In this document: piece after piece, positions 40,596-50,738 of the stretch
Layout of the letters: each line of letters opens with the position of its first letter
Position numbering within the stretch: position 1 is the first letter of the stretch
Source of the DNA: Paralithodes platypus
Taxonomy: Eukaryota; Arthropoda; Malacostraca; Decapoda; Lithodidae
Direction of reading: 5' to 3'
DNA: 64,000 nucleotides
Assembly (NCBI GenBank): GCA_032716605.1
Contig: CM064495.1
Location: forward strand, 26,195,760 to 26,259,759
The notes under the pieces: generated by a model
Told to the model about the DNA's origin: nothing
Seen by the model: only the letters and a program-made list of their open reading frames with translations
Databases searched by the model: none
Translations under genes and position numbers: made by a program

Positions 40596-42975
40596 ATGGT
40601 GCCTCCGAAATCATCTAAATCAACGCCTAGTATACTCAAGATGTCGACAGGATCTTCAAACAAGAGGAAAAGGGTTGTACTCACCATTAACCCGTCCAGC
40701 CCCAGCGACGCGTCTGACGCGTCGGCGATGTATGTAACGCACAGCCCCAGAGACGCGCCTGACGCGTCACCCTAATTGCGCCGACCGTAACCTCAGGTGT
40801 AGCCACTCAAGAGGGCTCAGATTTGTATGGGAACTGTGTACGTATCCCACGCAACCGTGCCGATGGTTGAAAACTCTCAAAGTCCACGTGCGCGCGAGCG
40901 CGCAATAACCTGTTTTTTTGGGATAATTGCCTTCAATTTTGTACTCTTGTAAAATCCGTTTTCGGGGGCTCTGTAGGACCATTTTTTAAGCTTTTTGAGC
41001 GGTTTTTCGTGGTTTTTCCTTCATTCCTAACCCATTCGCTATTGTTTCTGGAATAAAACCATTTTTTGAAAACCGGCCGGGTTCTGGTGCGCAAACATTA
41101 CAAAACTAGCCGGGGCTCCACGGGTTAAACAGGAGATAGAAATATGTCACAAGATGGATGCGGGAACCAGTAGGACGACATTGATGCGCCTGTATAATTG
41201 CGGTTCTACAACGCTTTATGATATAAGGAAACAAAAGGACAAGTTGCTGAGCTTTGTGGCCAATTCCGAAGTTAAGAAGACCTTGGAGAAGCGGCATACA
41301 ATACGAGAAGCCAAATTTGTGGAGCTTGACAAAGTGCTTTACGAGTGGTTTTTGGTAAAGCGAGCCGAAGGATGCCCAATGAGTGGTCCAATAATCATTG
41401 AAAAAGCAAGAGATTATCATGAAAAGATGGGCATAAAAGAAGAGTGTGGCTTTAGTGATGGCTGGCTTAACCGTTTTAAGGAAAGACACGGAATTAGGCG
41501 CCTTGATGTGTGTGGTGAGAAAAAGTCTGCTGACGACGGAGCTGCCGCGGAATTTAAGTTAACCTTCAGAGACCTGTTGCATGAACACGACGACATTCCA
41601 CCAGAATGCATCTATAATGCTGATGAAACTGCATTCTATTATAGAATGATGCCAGAATCTACACTAGCTGGCCCATCTGAAAGAGTAGCTGTGGGCTTCA
41701 AGAAAAACAAGGATAGGATAACTGTCTTGTTTTGCTCGAATGCTGCTGGGACACACAAGCTTCGCCCTCTAGTCTTGGGCAAAGCTAAAAAGCCAACTTC
41801 CTTCAAGAATGTTGTGCATTTGCCTGTGGACTATGACAACCAGACAAGTGCATGGATGACCAGGGTTATTTTTAAGCACTGGTATCATCACAAATTTGTG
41901 CCTTCAGTAAAAAATCACCTGAAGGAAATGGGCCTTCCTGAGGACTCAAAGGTGATGTTGTTGTTGGATAATTGCCGAGCCCATCCAGATGCTGAAGAAT
42001 TGGTGAATGGGAACATTTTTGTGACCTATTTGCCTCCAAATGTAACCTCTGTGATCCAGCCACAAGATCAGGGAATAATACAGGCAGTGAAGAAAATCTA
42101 CAAGACTGATTTTTCAAAGAAATGTGTGAGGTTCACTGGTGGCTCTGTGCTGGATTTCCAGAAAAGTGTGAACATTAAGGAGGCAATTTTTTCCATCGCT
42201 GCTGCCTGGCTTAAAGTAAAGAACACAACCCTAATCAACGCATGGAAACCGATGTGGCCCGAGATTGTGCTGTTGACTAAGCTTGATGAAAATCTCATTG
42301 ATGAGACCCAAGAAGAGTCGCCTAAACAGGTCATCGCAGCTGCGCCCAGGAACCATCCACTTCGCCATGTGGATGCTGAGGAGATCGACCAGTGGTTGAA
42401 TGCCGATGCGGACGCTCCAGTCAGCAAGGTCTTCACTGATGAGGAGATCATAAATTCTGTGATCTCCCCAAGCAAGAAGGAGTGCAGCAGTTCGGACTCG
42501 GAGGAAGAGGAGGTGGAACACGGCTATACCTGGGAAGCTGCAGACACGGCATACCGAACGGTGATAAAGTTCTTGGAGAAACAGCAGCTTCACAGCTCAG
42601 GAACTTTTAACCCACCGAGCCATATATGAAGTCTTTCAGAACAGACGGAGTGACAAAATCCGCCAGTCAGACATCCGCAAGTTCTGTACAAAGCCAGCAG
42701 AGTCATCGTCGTCATCAAGCCGAGAATCATCAGTCACCCCAGAGCCTCCAGTCACCCCAGAGCCTCCAGTCACCCCAGAGCCTACAGACTCCGAGACTTC
42801 AGAGTCCCCACTCACCCCAGAGCCTCCACTCACCCCAGAGTCTTCAGTCACCCCAGAGATTCCAGTCAATGGAAGTCAAGAATCCTTCACTGGCTGGTGT
42901 ACCTTTACTCCCTCGAAGAAGAAGATTAATCTCGATCGATTCTTGTTCAAGCGGAGGGATGTGTCTGATAACTAG
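40596..42975 (+). pseudogene. Tigger-3 transposase
   Basis: The start at MVPPKSSKSTPSIL (40596) leads into SSNKRKRVVLTI, where a TTAA insert (40691-41124) splits the first CENP-B-type HTH. It resumes KQEIEICHKMDAGTSRTT, STTLYDIRKQKDKLL, a second HTH (FSDGWLNRFKERHGIRRLDV), then the DDE/D core: YNADETAFYYRMMP, KVMLLLDNCRAHPD, SVIQPQDQGIIQAVKK. All three Asp residues are present. A one-base shift near 42598 moves the true C-terminus (YEVFQNRRSDKIRQSDIRKF) to another frame. There it has VTPEPP-type repeats and ends KKKINLDRFLFKRRDVSDN at TAG 42973-42975. LDRFLF near the end is weakly PIP-like. Confidence 0.9.
40691..41124. mobile_element. TTAA-flanked element related to family P, inserted in Tigger-3
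   Basis: TTAA lies at 40687-40690 and 41125-41128. The left end is CCCGTCCAGCCCCAGC and the right end is GCCGGGGCTCCACGGG. Two palindromic modules, each preceded by CAGCCCCAG, lie near the left end: CGACGCGTCTGACGCGTCG (40706-40724, perfect) and GACGCGCCTGACGCGTC (40752-40768, one mismatch). A later GATGGTTGAAAxCTCTxA phrase parallels GTGGTTGAAAGCCTGTGAG of family P. No gene is present. Confidence 0.85.
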
Positions 42976-43485
42976 CATAGGCTAGTGCAAGTGGATGACA
43001 AAAAACATTTGCTGATATGGATAGTGGAATAGGCCTACTGGGGAAACCACTGAAAAAAAACGAACCAACATGCCTACCTCTGTTGGTGGTTTGGAAATGG
43101 CAAAACCCTGGATTACAGCACTACCTCTGCATCACCCTGGATTACAGCACTACCTCTGCATCAATCTTCAATGGTGAGTTAAACACTTTATTTTGTGTAT
43201 ATTCATTGATTATTTAATGAAGGCTAGGCCTACTAGAGATTTGTTTAGCTTGCCTGCCATGCTATGTTAGTAAACATTTAATAGTTAGTTAAACTTTGGA
43301 CTTCCTAGAGGCCTAATTCCTAATAAATAAATAGGCCTAGCCTAGTAAAAAAAAAAAAAAAAAAAAAAAACCTAGGCCTAATTTTCGAATATCCGAAATA
43401 TTCGTATTTCCGAAATGTCCTGAGATTCGTGATTTTCGGATATAAGGGATTATACTGTACATAAGACCATGGCAATATTGCTTAA

Positions 43486-44090
43486 CCTCTGAAGTGCGCA
43501 TGGGGGGTAATGAAGCCTGTGCGCATGTATTTGAGCTGTTTCCATCACTAAAATATTTATTTTACCATAAATAGCATTAATACTTATCCATATGCGCCTA
43601 TTATAGGTTGATTATAAAGGTATTAACCTGTTACAACAATAAAACAAGTGAAAACAGCGTTTGGATGGTTGGATGGTCAAAATCGGCGATACAGGCCGGG
43701 AGTTACATAATGTATGGCTGAGGCAAGCTCCTCTCCCGCCAATTTCCCCCAAGGCTGGAGAGACACTGTCGATCGATACTCTCTCTCTCTCTCTTGTACT
43801 CGCTTGCTAACAGTGATGACAATGCCCTGCTTGCAACTCGCTAATGTTAGCACGAAAATATACCACAGAATAAGTGAATAACAGGGAAAATAGGTGATAA
43901 CTGAAGGAGGGGAGGAAAGTGGGGAAGGAGGGGAGGTAGAGGAGTGATATTTTGCATGGCCCAGGGGCAAAAAAAAAAATTTTTTTTTTTTTTTTTCGGT
44001 GTTTTAAATTGATTTTTTTTTCCCTCACTCTTAAGAGTCTTCCCGCAGTCCGCCGGGGGAACTGTTAAGAGTCTTCCCACAGTTCCCGGG
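43486..44090. mobile_element. TTAA-flanked non-autonomous element, family Q, copy 2
   Basis: TTAA lies at 43482-43485 and 44091-44094. It is nearly identical to 5971-6592 across its length, including the TCTC run, the A/T-run and the two CTCTTAAGAGTC-type modules near the right end (the second reads ACTGTTAAGAGTC). It lies within the BEL/Pao 3' LTR. Confidence 0.9.
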
Positions 44091-44241
44091 TTAATAGCAT
44101 ATTAGGCCTTTTATAACTTAAATTAATTACAATCTTATAATATACGATCTACTCGTCCTACGTCTTGCTGCAGGAGCGACCGTGACGTCACAGACACATA
44201 CGGGATCACAAAAGAGTCATAGCCTATCGTATTTACGATAC

Positions 44242-44258
44242 ACTCCCCCCACAAAAAA
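44242..44258 (-). promoter_or_regulatory. BEL/Pao polypurine tract and start of 3' LTR
   Basis: On the minus strand TTTTTTTGTGGGGGGAG is followed by TGTATCGTAAATACGATA. This is a purine tract directly before a TG-starting LTR, about 20 bp after the end of the integrase frame. It primes plus-strand DNA synthesis in LTR elements. The assignment is from position and composition. Confidence 0.7.
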
Positions 44259-44280
44259 ATACCTGAACCCCACCTTAAAG

Positions 44281-45644
44281 TTAAAGTTGCCCAGAGGCTA
44301 TCTTCTGACGCCACATGTCGACGGCGCCAGCAGCAGCGCGTCTGGGACGCGTCCCGGTCCGAGAATGATCACCATCAGTAAGAGGTGAGTCGTTCCTTTG
44401 AGAATCCTCGGACCCAGCAGTAACAGGTGGAGCATCAGATTGCAATGCGGAATCGAACTCCAAAGCGTACAAACGTGCGATAGGACAAACAGTAGTTCCA
44501 GTGGCTGTCTTCAATAGCGCCACCCGCTCTACAGAGTCTGCCCCCTTGTATACCTCCAACACGCGGCCCAATTTCCAGTATAAACGAGGACTATCTTCTT
44601 TAATTAAAACAACTTCACCAACTGTAGGTGCCGTTGGTCTACCAGAGGGAGTAACACTCCTTTCCCTCAATGCTAACAGATATTCATTAATCCACCGTTT
44701 TCTAAAATCTTCTATTATCCCCGATATATACTGGTATCTCTTAGACACCGCTACCTCAGAGTACAACGAGGGATCCTCTAACTCTACTATAGATTGGAAA
44801 TTAGATGGAAATGCAGTCAATGGTTTTCCATATAGCAAGTGAGCTGGCGTTAATGGTAGTGGTTCTTGCAGGTCGGTGTACACATATGTAAGCGGGCGAT
44901 CATTCACGACTGCCTCTATCTCTGTGAGGACTGTCGTCAACTCACTCTTCTTTAATAGAGCACGTCCTACTACCGCTCTGAGTCCTGACTTTACTATGCC
45001 GACACACCGTTCCCACATTCCACCAAACCAAGGTGCCTTAACTGGAAGGAACCTCCGCTCGAGACATTGCACAGGTAAACAATAATATATAAACCTTCTC
45101 TTGCTCTCTCGTCTTCAATGCCCCTGTGTAATCTAACCCTACAGCTTGGAAAGGTTCTATGTGCTTTACACGGCATTCAGGTATAGGTGGAGCTGGTCCA
45201 GTTGCATATGGTTGACCTTTTAGTCTCTGGCATATTACACACTTTCTTACTACGCATCGAGCTACTTGTCGAACTCTGGGTATCCACCATGTGAGACGTA
45301 AATTTGATATAATATGACATACCCCGTAGTGTTTTACTTCCCTATGTGCACGTATGATCAATAGATCAGTAACGTGATGTCTTGTTGGCATAAGTATAGG
45401 GCGGTTTGTGCCGTCTGTTACACCCGACCACTTCAGGCAACCCTCACACCTGATGAGGCCATTGTCTAGGTGCAACCTTAGTTGACGCACTATATTAGGC
45501 ATTAATGTCTTATTCGAGCTTTGCAAGGATTATAATTCATTGGAAAAGGTTTCTACTTGAACCCACTTGATCAAAGTTACTTCAGCTGCTTTAAATTCAC
45601 GAGCATCAATGTTGTGACCCTTGTTGCAGAGTTGGCCCGTTACT
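44281..45644 (-). pseudogene. BEL/Pao integrase, deleted and interrupted
   Basis: Reading down the minus strand from 45644: HNIDAREFKAAEVTLIKWVQ, a TAA near 45533, then the integrase N-terminal zinc region (DLLIIRAHREVKHYGVCHI... CVVRKCVICQRLKGQP, HHCC order). The start of the catalytic core follows (FQAVGLDYTGALKTREQ, first Asp). After KVYILLFTCA the sequence jumps, near 45060, to RRFLPVKAPWFGGMWERCVG, the conserved post-core block of BEL/Pao integrases, so the second Asp and Glu region is deleted. EIEAVVNDRPLTYVY and LTPAHLLYGKPL follow, then an Arg-rich tail to 44281. Upstream pol is cut off at TTAA 45645 by the piggyBac element. Confidence 0.85.
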
Positions 45645-45959
45645 TTAACCCTCCAGCCCCGGGCCCTCTAGCTCGCGACTGTGCTGTGGTACCGGGGGTT
45701 TTGACGATCTTTGGGCTATGTTAACTCATCTGTAATTCAATAAATATGGCATGTAATGTTATGAATAAAAAAAGTAAAATGTTCCACAAACCTTCCTCTG
45801 TAGAATGCCGTTGAGTAGAGGTCTCTAGCCCGAGTGATTGCGTAATGGCGAGCGCGGGAAGACGAGTGCTTTTCGGCGGAAAATTCTTCCCGCGTTCGGA
45901 TGCGTCGCCCCGGCCACGGCTACCACGCACCTAGCCGCTCGTCGCGCCAAAGTGTTTAT

Positions 45960-46035
45960 CTCCCTTAGACGATTTTAGTGTTTGATATTGAGAATGTGAT
46001 GTTTATTTGATATTATTATAGTTATTTTGAGGCCA
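45960..46035. other. Noncoding piggyBac subterminal sequence
   Basis: Between the terminus and the satellite I see only AT-rich sequence and, at ~45850-45900, an inverted repeat CGCGGGAAGA / TCTTCCCGCG. Confidence 0.4.
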
Positions 46036-46039
46036 ATTA

Positions 46040-46765
46040 TATAAAGTATGTTTATTAGGGTATCACTGTCACTAATATTGCTCATTTTCACTCGATACCG
46101 TACATTTTATTAGTAATTGAGGTAGGTTATTGTTATATTAGGCACTGATTATTCGTTATCACAGGTGTTTATTATACTTTGGCCATCAAGTATTAGGTCT
46201 TGTGTCACTTTCACTTTGATAAATATGCTTTAGAGAGTGTCACTGTCACTGATAATGCTCATTTTCACTCGATACGGTACATTTTATTAGTAATTGAGGT
46301 AGGTTATTGTTATATTAGGCACTGATTATTCGTTATCACAGGTGGTTATTATACTTTGGCCATCAAGTATTGGGTCTTGTGTCATTTTCACTTTGATAAA
46401 TATGCTTTAGAGAGTGTCACTGTCACTGATAATGCTCATTTTCACTCGATACGGTACATTTTATTAGTAATTGAGGTAGGTTATTGTTATATTAGGCACT
46501 GATTATTCGTTATCACAGGTGTTTATTATACTTTGGCCATCAAGTATTGGGTCTTGTGTCACTTTCACTTTGATAAATAAGCTTTAGAGAGTGTCACTGT
46601 CACTGATAATGCTCATTTTCACTCGATACGGTACATTTTATTAGTAATTGAGATAGGTTATTGGTATATTAGGCACTGATTATTCGTTATCACAGGTGTT
46701 TATTATACTTTGACCATCAAATATTAGGTCTTGTGTCACTTTCACTTAGTGATATGCTTTGTAAA
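46040..46765. repeat. 177-bp tandem satellite, four units
   Basis: The phrase CTCATTTTCACTCGATAC starts at 46081, 46258, 46435 and 46612, an exact 177-bp period. Units share GGTACATTTTATTAGTAATT, GGCACTGATTATTCGTTATC and GGCCATCAAGTATT with few substitutions. Decayed half units lie at both ends. It is noncoding. Confidence 0.95.
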
Positions 46766-46980
46766 CGTTTTATATACAATTTATTGTGTCTTTTTTCACT
46801 GATTTATATATTTCTATAGGTTGTAATCATATGAATGTCACTTACTATATACATATGTGTCACTTTCACATATTATTATGGTGTAATTGTATTTGTATAA
46901 ATGTTCTCATAATACATGACTTTTGTATAACAGTAAATTGTTTTACTTCCACTTTTTGCCTATACAGTATATACTGTATA

Positions 46981-47072
46981 CTTTTTTTTTTTTTTTTTTA
47001 AGAGACAATGAACGGAGGAAGGAAACAAAAAGGTCCATGTGCCTAAAGGCATCCTCCATTCATAAAATGAAT
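46981..47072 (-). mobile_element. LINE L3 3'-end fragment, inverted
   Basis: The reverse complement of this stretch matches the 3' end of the LINE at 50640-50738: ATGAATGGAGGATGCCTTTA, GGCACATGGACCTTTTTGTT and CCTTCCTCCGTTCATTGTCT, then a poly(A) seen here as a T-run. A ~14-bp internal gap distinguishes it. It is an independent, strongly 5'-truncated insertion. Confidence 0.9.
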
Positions 47073-47136
47073 GGAGTATAATGAATGGAATATACTGTAC
47101 ATATTGTCATTATCTTTGGCACTTTCACTATGATTA

Positions 47137-47450
47137 TTAGAACTCCTGCTTGGAGTGGTAATCAAAGAAGCACCCTTCAGCACAGAGTGCCACCCTGCAC
47201 TCCACACACTCCAGGGTGGACTTTTTACCTGACCTCGCCCTCAGCCTGGTGTTGTAGCAGACATGGCACCGCTTCTGCTGCGTTCTTCCTGATGCTGACT
47301 GAGGCAGGGAAACAAGCCTGTGCATATTCATGTAATATGCACAGTGCAAGCGGTCAGTAGCGGCGGGCCCAGCATGTGCCACTGCCCTCTGTGGCGTAGG
47401 TAGTAGGGTAAGGCAGCCCCGCCCAGGGAAGTAATACCGCCAAGGTTTCG
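47137..47450 (-). pseudogene. piggyBac transposase C-terminal cysteine-rich domain
   Basis: The minus-strand frame ends RTQQKRCHVCYNTRLRARS, then a segment with CVECRVALCAEGCFFDYHS, and stops at 47137. The CxxC...CxxC...C...C..YH arrangement is the zinc-binding C-terminal domain that piggyBac transposases use to bind their ends. It belongs to the main transposase at 50740-52463, from which a LINE separates it. Upstream of KRCHVC the frame is plausible only to about 47450. Confidence 0.85.
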
Positions 47451-47664
47451 GGAGACTCGGGGAATAGCCTGAATTCCATTTTCTCTCCCAGGCCTTGGTA
47501 GCTGGATACATATCTTTCTGCCTCACACATCAGGGGTATCAGGAAAACCCTCTTTATATAACATACACATCCAACTTCACGACATTGCCCTACATCGCTA
47601 TCCTCTATCCATAAAACACTACTCTTCCCACTACATATCATACATGCAACACCATACACTTACC

Positions 47665-50600
47665 TAATAAATATGGCAGTACAATTGTTAAGAGCAAACC
47701 TGGTGGTCCCTCGGATATCCACCCCCGGCAGGGTTGGGTCATCGACACAGGGCCCTCCCGGTCGTCATCATGCGACTGTGTCAAGAGCATTGCAACGTCC
47801 CAAAGCTGCTCGTCGGTGCAGCTTTTTCTTTAGTAATATAAGGGGACTTCACTCTAACATCAATTCTGTACACCAATTTCTTCAAGCAGAATCCCCTACT
47901 CTCCTTTTTTTGACAAAGACCCAAGTAACATCCACATCTGACACGTCTAGATTTAATTTTCCAGGTTATCAACTGCTCCAAAATTTCAGACCTAAAGGAG
48001 GTGTATGTTGCTTCGCAAAATCTTAAATTGCCCTGGAGGAGGTTACTAGTTTCAATTGTCCCTATTTTGATTATTCTATATACAAATTAATTTCTGCTGG
48101 TAAATTTAAATACATATGTTGCATCTACCGTTCCCCAAATACTCCTCCAGAGCAAAGTCTTTTTGATTCTCTGTCCTCACAACTCAGTGTCCTCAACTTA
48201 AATGCTTCTTCTGAAATCACTGTGTTGGGTGATTTTAATGTCCATAATGTTGAATGGCTCACTCATTCAGCCAGGACTGATGATGCTGGTCTTGAATGTG
48301 AGCTATTTGCAGACTCATTTAATCTCACTCAACTAGTCAACCAACCCACCCGTGTACCAGATAATCCTAATCATAATTCCCACCTACTGGACTTATTTTT
48401 AACAACCAATTCTGAAAATTATGATGTTACAGTGAGGTCCCCGCTTGGATCTTCTGATCACTGTCTGATACAGGCCACCTGTCTATCACCTACCACACCT
48501 TCCCACTCTGAACCTGTTTTGGTGACTAAATGGCATTACGATAGGGCAGACTGGGAGGGTCTTCAAGGTTTCTTTATTGATATTCCCTGGACCTCTTTCT
48601 TTCTAATGATGCACACTCCACCTTGAGCCACATACAAGATTTTGTAAAAATTGGAATGGAAACTTTTATTCCTCATCAAAAGTACAGTAAAAGATCTAAT
48701 TCACCTAAATGGTTTGACCATAATTGTGCTAGAGTAACTGAACAAAAAGCAATAGCCTACAATGCATACACAAGATCAAAAACACATGAAGCCTTTAATT
48801 ACTTTAGAAACATCAGAAATCATGCCAAAACTGTATTAAACCTAACTAAATCAAACTTTCTCCACAAGCAGGCAAATAAACTTCTAAATAATCCAAATGA
48901 TAACAAAATATTTTGGTCTACTCTTAACTCATTCAAATCCAACTTCACTACTGCTTCATCCATTCCACCATTAAAATCTCCGACTGGCAATCTTGTAAGT
49001 GACCCACGAGGTAAAGCTAACCTTCTTGCGGATATTTTCTCCACCAACTCAACCTTAGATGAAATAAATCAAGATGTCCCTGTACTTAATTTTAATTCGC
49101 CTGAAATTCCCTCACTTAAGATCCACACCAGACATGTCAAAACTATTTTGCAGAATCTCTCAGTAGATAAGGCTCCTGGTCCAGATGAAATTCCTCCAAT
49201 AGTACTTAAGAATTGCTCCTTGGTGCTCGCTCCTGTATTGGCAAAAAAATTCCGTCTGTGTACTCATACCTCATGCTTCCCAGTACCCTGGAAAGAAGCA
49301 AACATTCATCCAGTTCCTAAAAAAGGTGCCTCTTCAGATCCATCAAACTACAGACCAATAGCTATAACTTCCACTCTTGGTAAAGTCTTTGAAATTATAT
49401 TAAATAATCACATAATTAAGCATCTTGAGAATAATAAATTAATCAGTGATAGGCAATATGGTTTTAGACGATGTCGATCAACTGCAGACATTCTTTGCCT
49501 TCTTACGCATCAAATCAACCAAGCTACAGACCAACATGGTGAAACACATACAATAGCACTGGATATATCAAAGGCATTTGATAGAGTCTGGCATCAATCC
49601 TTATTGTCGAAGAAGTCACACTACGGCCTTGCATCATTAGTTCCACTAATTTCTTCTTATCTTCATAACAGAAAAATACGTGTAATGGTAGATGGCCTTT
49701 ATTCTCAATTTCACTCAATAAATGCTGGTGTTCCCCAGGGATCAGTTTTGGCCCCAATTCTGTTCCTCATTCATATCAATGATCTCGTATCTACCACTCC
49801 CAATACATTCCTACGCAGATGACTCAACACTCCACAGTTCCTTCACATTTACCAATTCTTTCACCCAACCCGATCTTATAAATTCAAAAATAAACACTGC
49901 AATTTCTCTGAACCAGGACCTTTCTAGAATTAATGGATGGGGACAAAAGAATATAGTTTCCTTTAATGCACAGAAAACCAAGTACATTCAATTTTCTAAC
50001 CAACAGAATCTCACTGACTCCCATATATTTTTTAATGATGTAAATATTCCCACTTCCCCTAGTATTGACATTCTCGGTGTAACATTAACGACTAACTTGA
50101 GCTGGACACATTATGTTAGAAGCATTGCTAAGAATGCCTCTAAAAAAATGGGTCTCCTGTACAGAGTTTGAGAATTCTTCACTGACGAGCAGTTGGCCGT
50201 CATATATAAAAGTCATGTGCGTTCTCAGATAGATTACTGTTCACCTCTGTGGGGTGGAAGTGGAGTGGTTGCATTGAGGCAGTTGGACAAAATTCAAAAT
50301 AAAGCGATTAGATTAATCAATAACCCTGCAATCACACAGGACCTTCCTACATTATCCATACGAAGAAACGTTGCATCCCTTGCATTATTCTCCAGATATT
50401 TTCACAGCAATTGTTCCGAGGAACTTGCTTCAATTGTGCCGCCTCTCCACATCTTTCCCCGTAGAACTAGGGCAGCTGAGAGCGCCCATGAATTTACACT
50501 TTCTCCTCCACAATGCAGAACTTCTGCTTATCAGAATTAATTTATCCCCAGAGCTACTACTCTTTGGAATTCACTTCCCTCGAATTGCTTTCCACAAACT

Positions 50601-50738
50601 TACAATCTACAAATGTTTAAATCCAGTTGTTACAAACATTTTATGAATGGAGGATGCCTTTAGGCACATGGACCTTTTTGTTTTATAAGTGTTTTTCCTT
50701 CCTCCGTTCATTGTCTCTTTAAAAAAAAAAAAAAAAAA
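47665..50738 (+). mobile_element. Jockey/CR1-superfamily LINE (L3) inside piggyBac
   Basis: A + strand LINE with endonuclease-RT and a poly(A) tail (50720-50738) is inserted into the minus-strand piggyBac gene. The 3' UTR has a GCCTTTAGGC-type hairpin that is also present in the fragment at 46981. The 5' boundary is approximate; no ORF1 is present. I could not define a target duplication. Confidence 0.85.
47673..50600 (+). pseudogene. L3 ORF2: AP-endonuclease and reverse transcriptase
   Basis: From 47673 the frame gives CSFFFSNIRGLHSNINSVHQ and LLFLTKTQVTS (endonuclease start) and stops at 48026. In a shifted frame from ~48200 are VLGDFNVHNVEWLTHSA and SSDHCLIQATC. RT lies in 48623-49822: DKAPGPDEIPPIVLKNC, SNYRPIAITSTLGKVFE, ALDISKAFDRVWHQSLL, GVPQGSVLAPILFLIHIND. 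A shift near 49800 leads to the catalytic SYADDSTLHSS and a stop at 50171 in LLYRV*EFF. The rest (HVRSQIDYCSPLWGGSG, LDKIQNKAIRLINNP) reaches 50540, and a shifted tail follows. Multiple lesions make it inactive. Confidence 0.85.

Larger units (their letters stand above)
40297..43457 (+). mobile_element. Tigger-3, pogo/Tigger-type DNA transposon, best preserved
   Basis: The left end CAGTATAATCCCTTATAACC and the right end ATATAAGGGATTATACTG are inverted repeats, with TA at 40295-40296 and 43458-43459. The element is 3.16 kb including a 434-bp TTAA insert. The transposase gene on the + strand has that insertion and one frameshift as its only visible lesions. Confidence 0.9.

Noticed and set aside
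46040..46765. CRISPR-like or LTR repeat
   Set aside because: The whole 177-bp unit is repeated head to tail without spacers, which is a satellite.
47640..47665. Splice donor (AGGTAAGT on the minus strand) marking an intron of the piggyBac gene
   Set aside because: It is a lone match at an unresolved LINE junction, with no acceptor or branch evidence.
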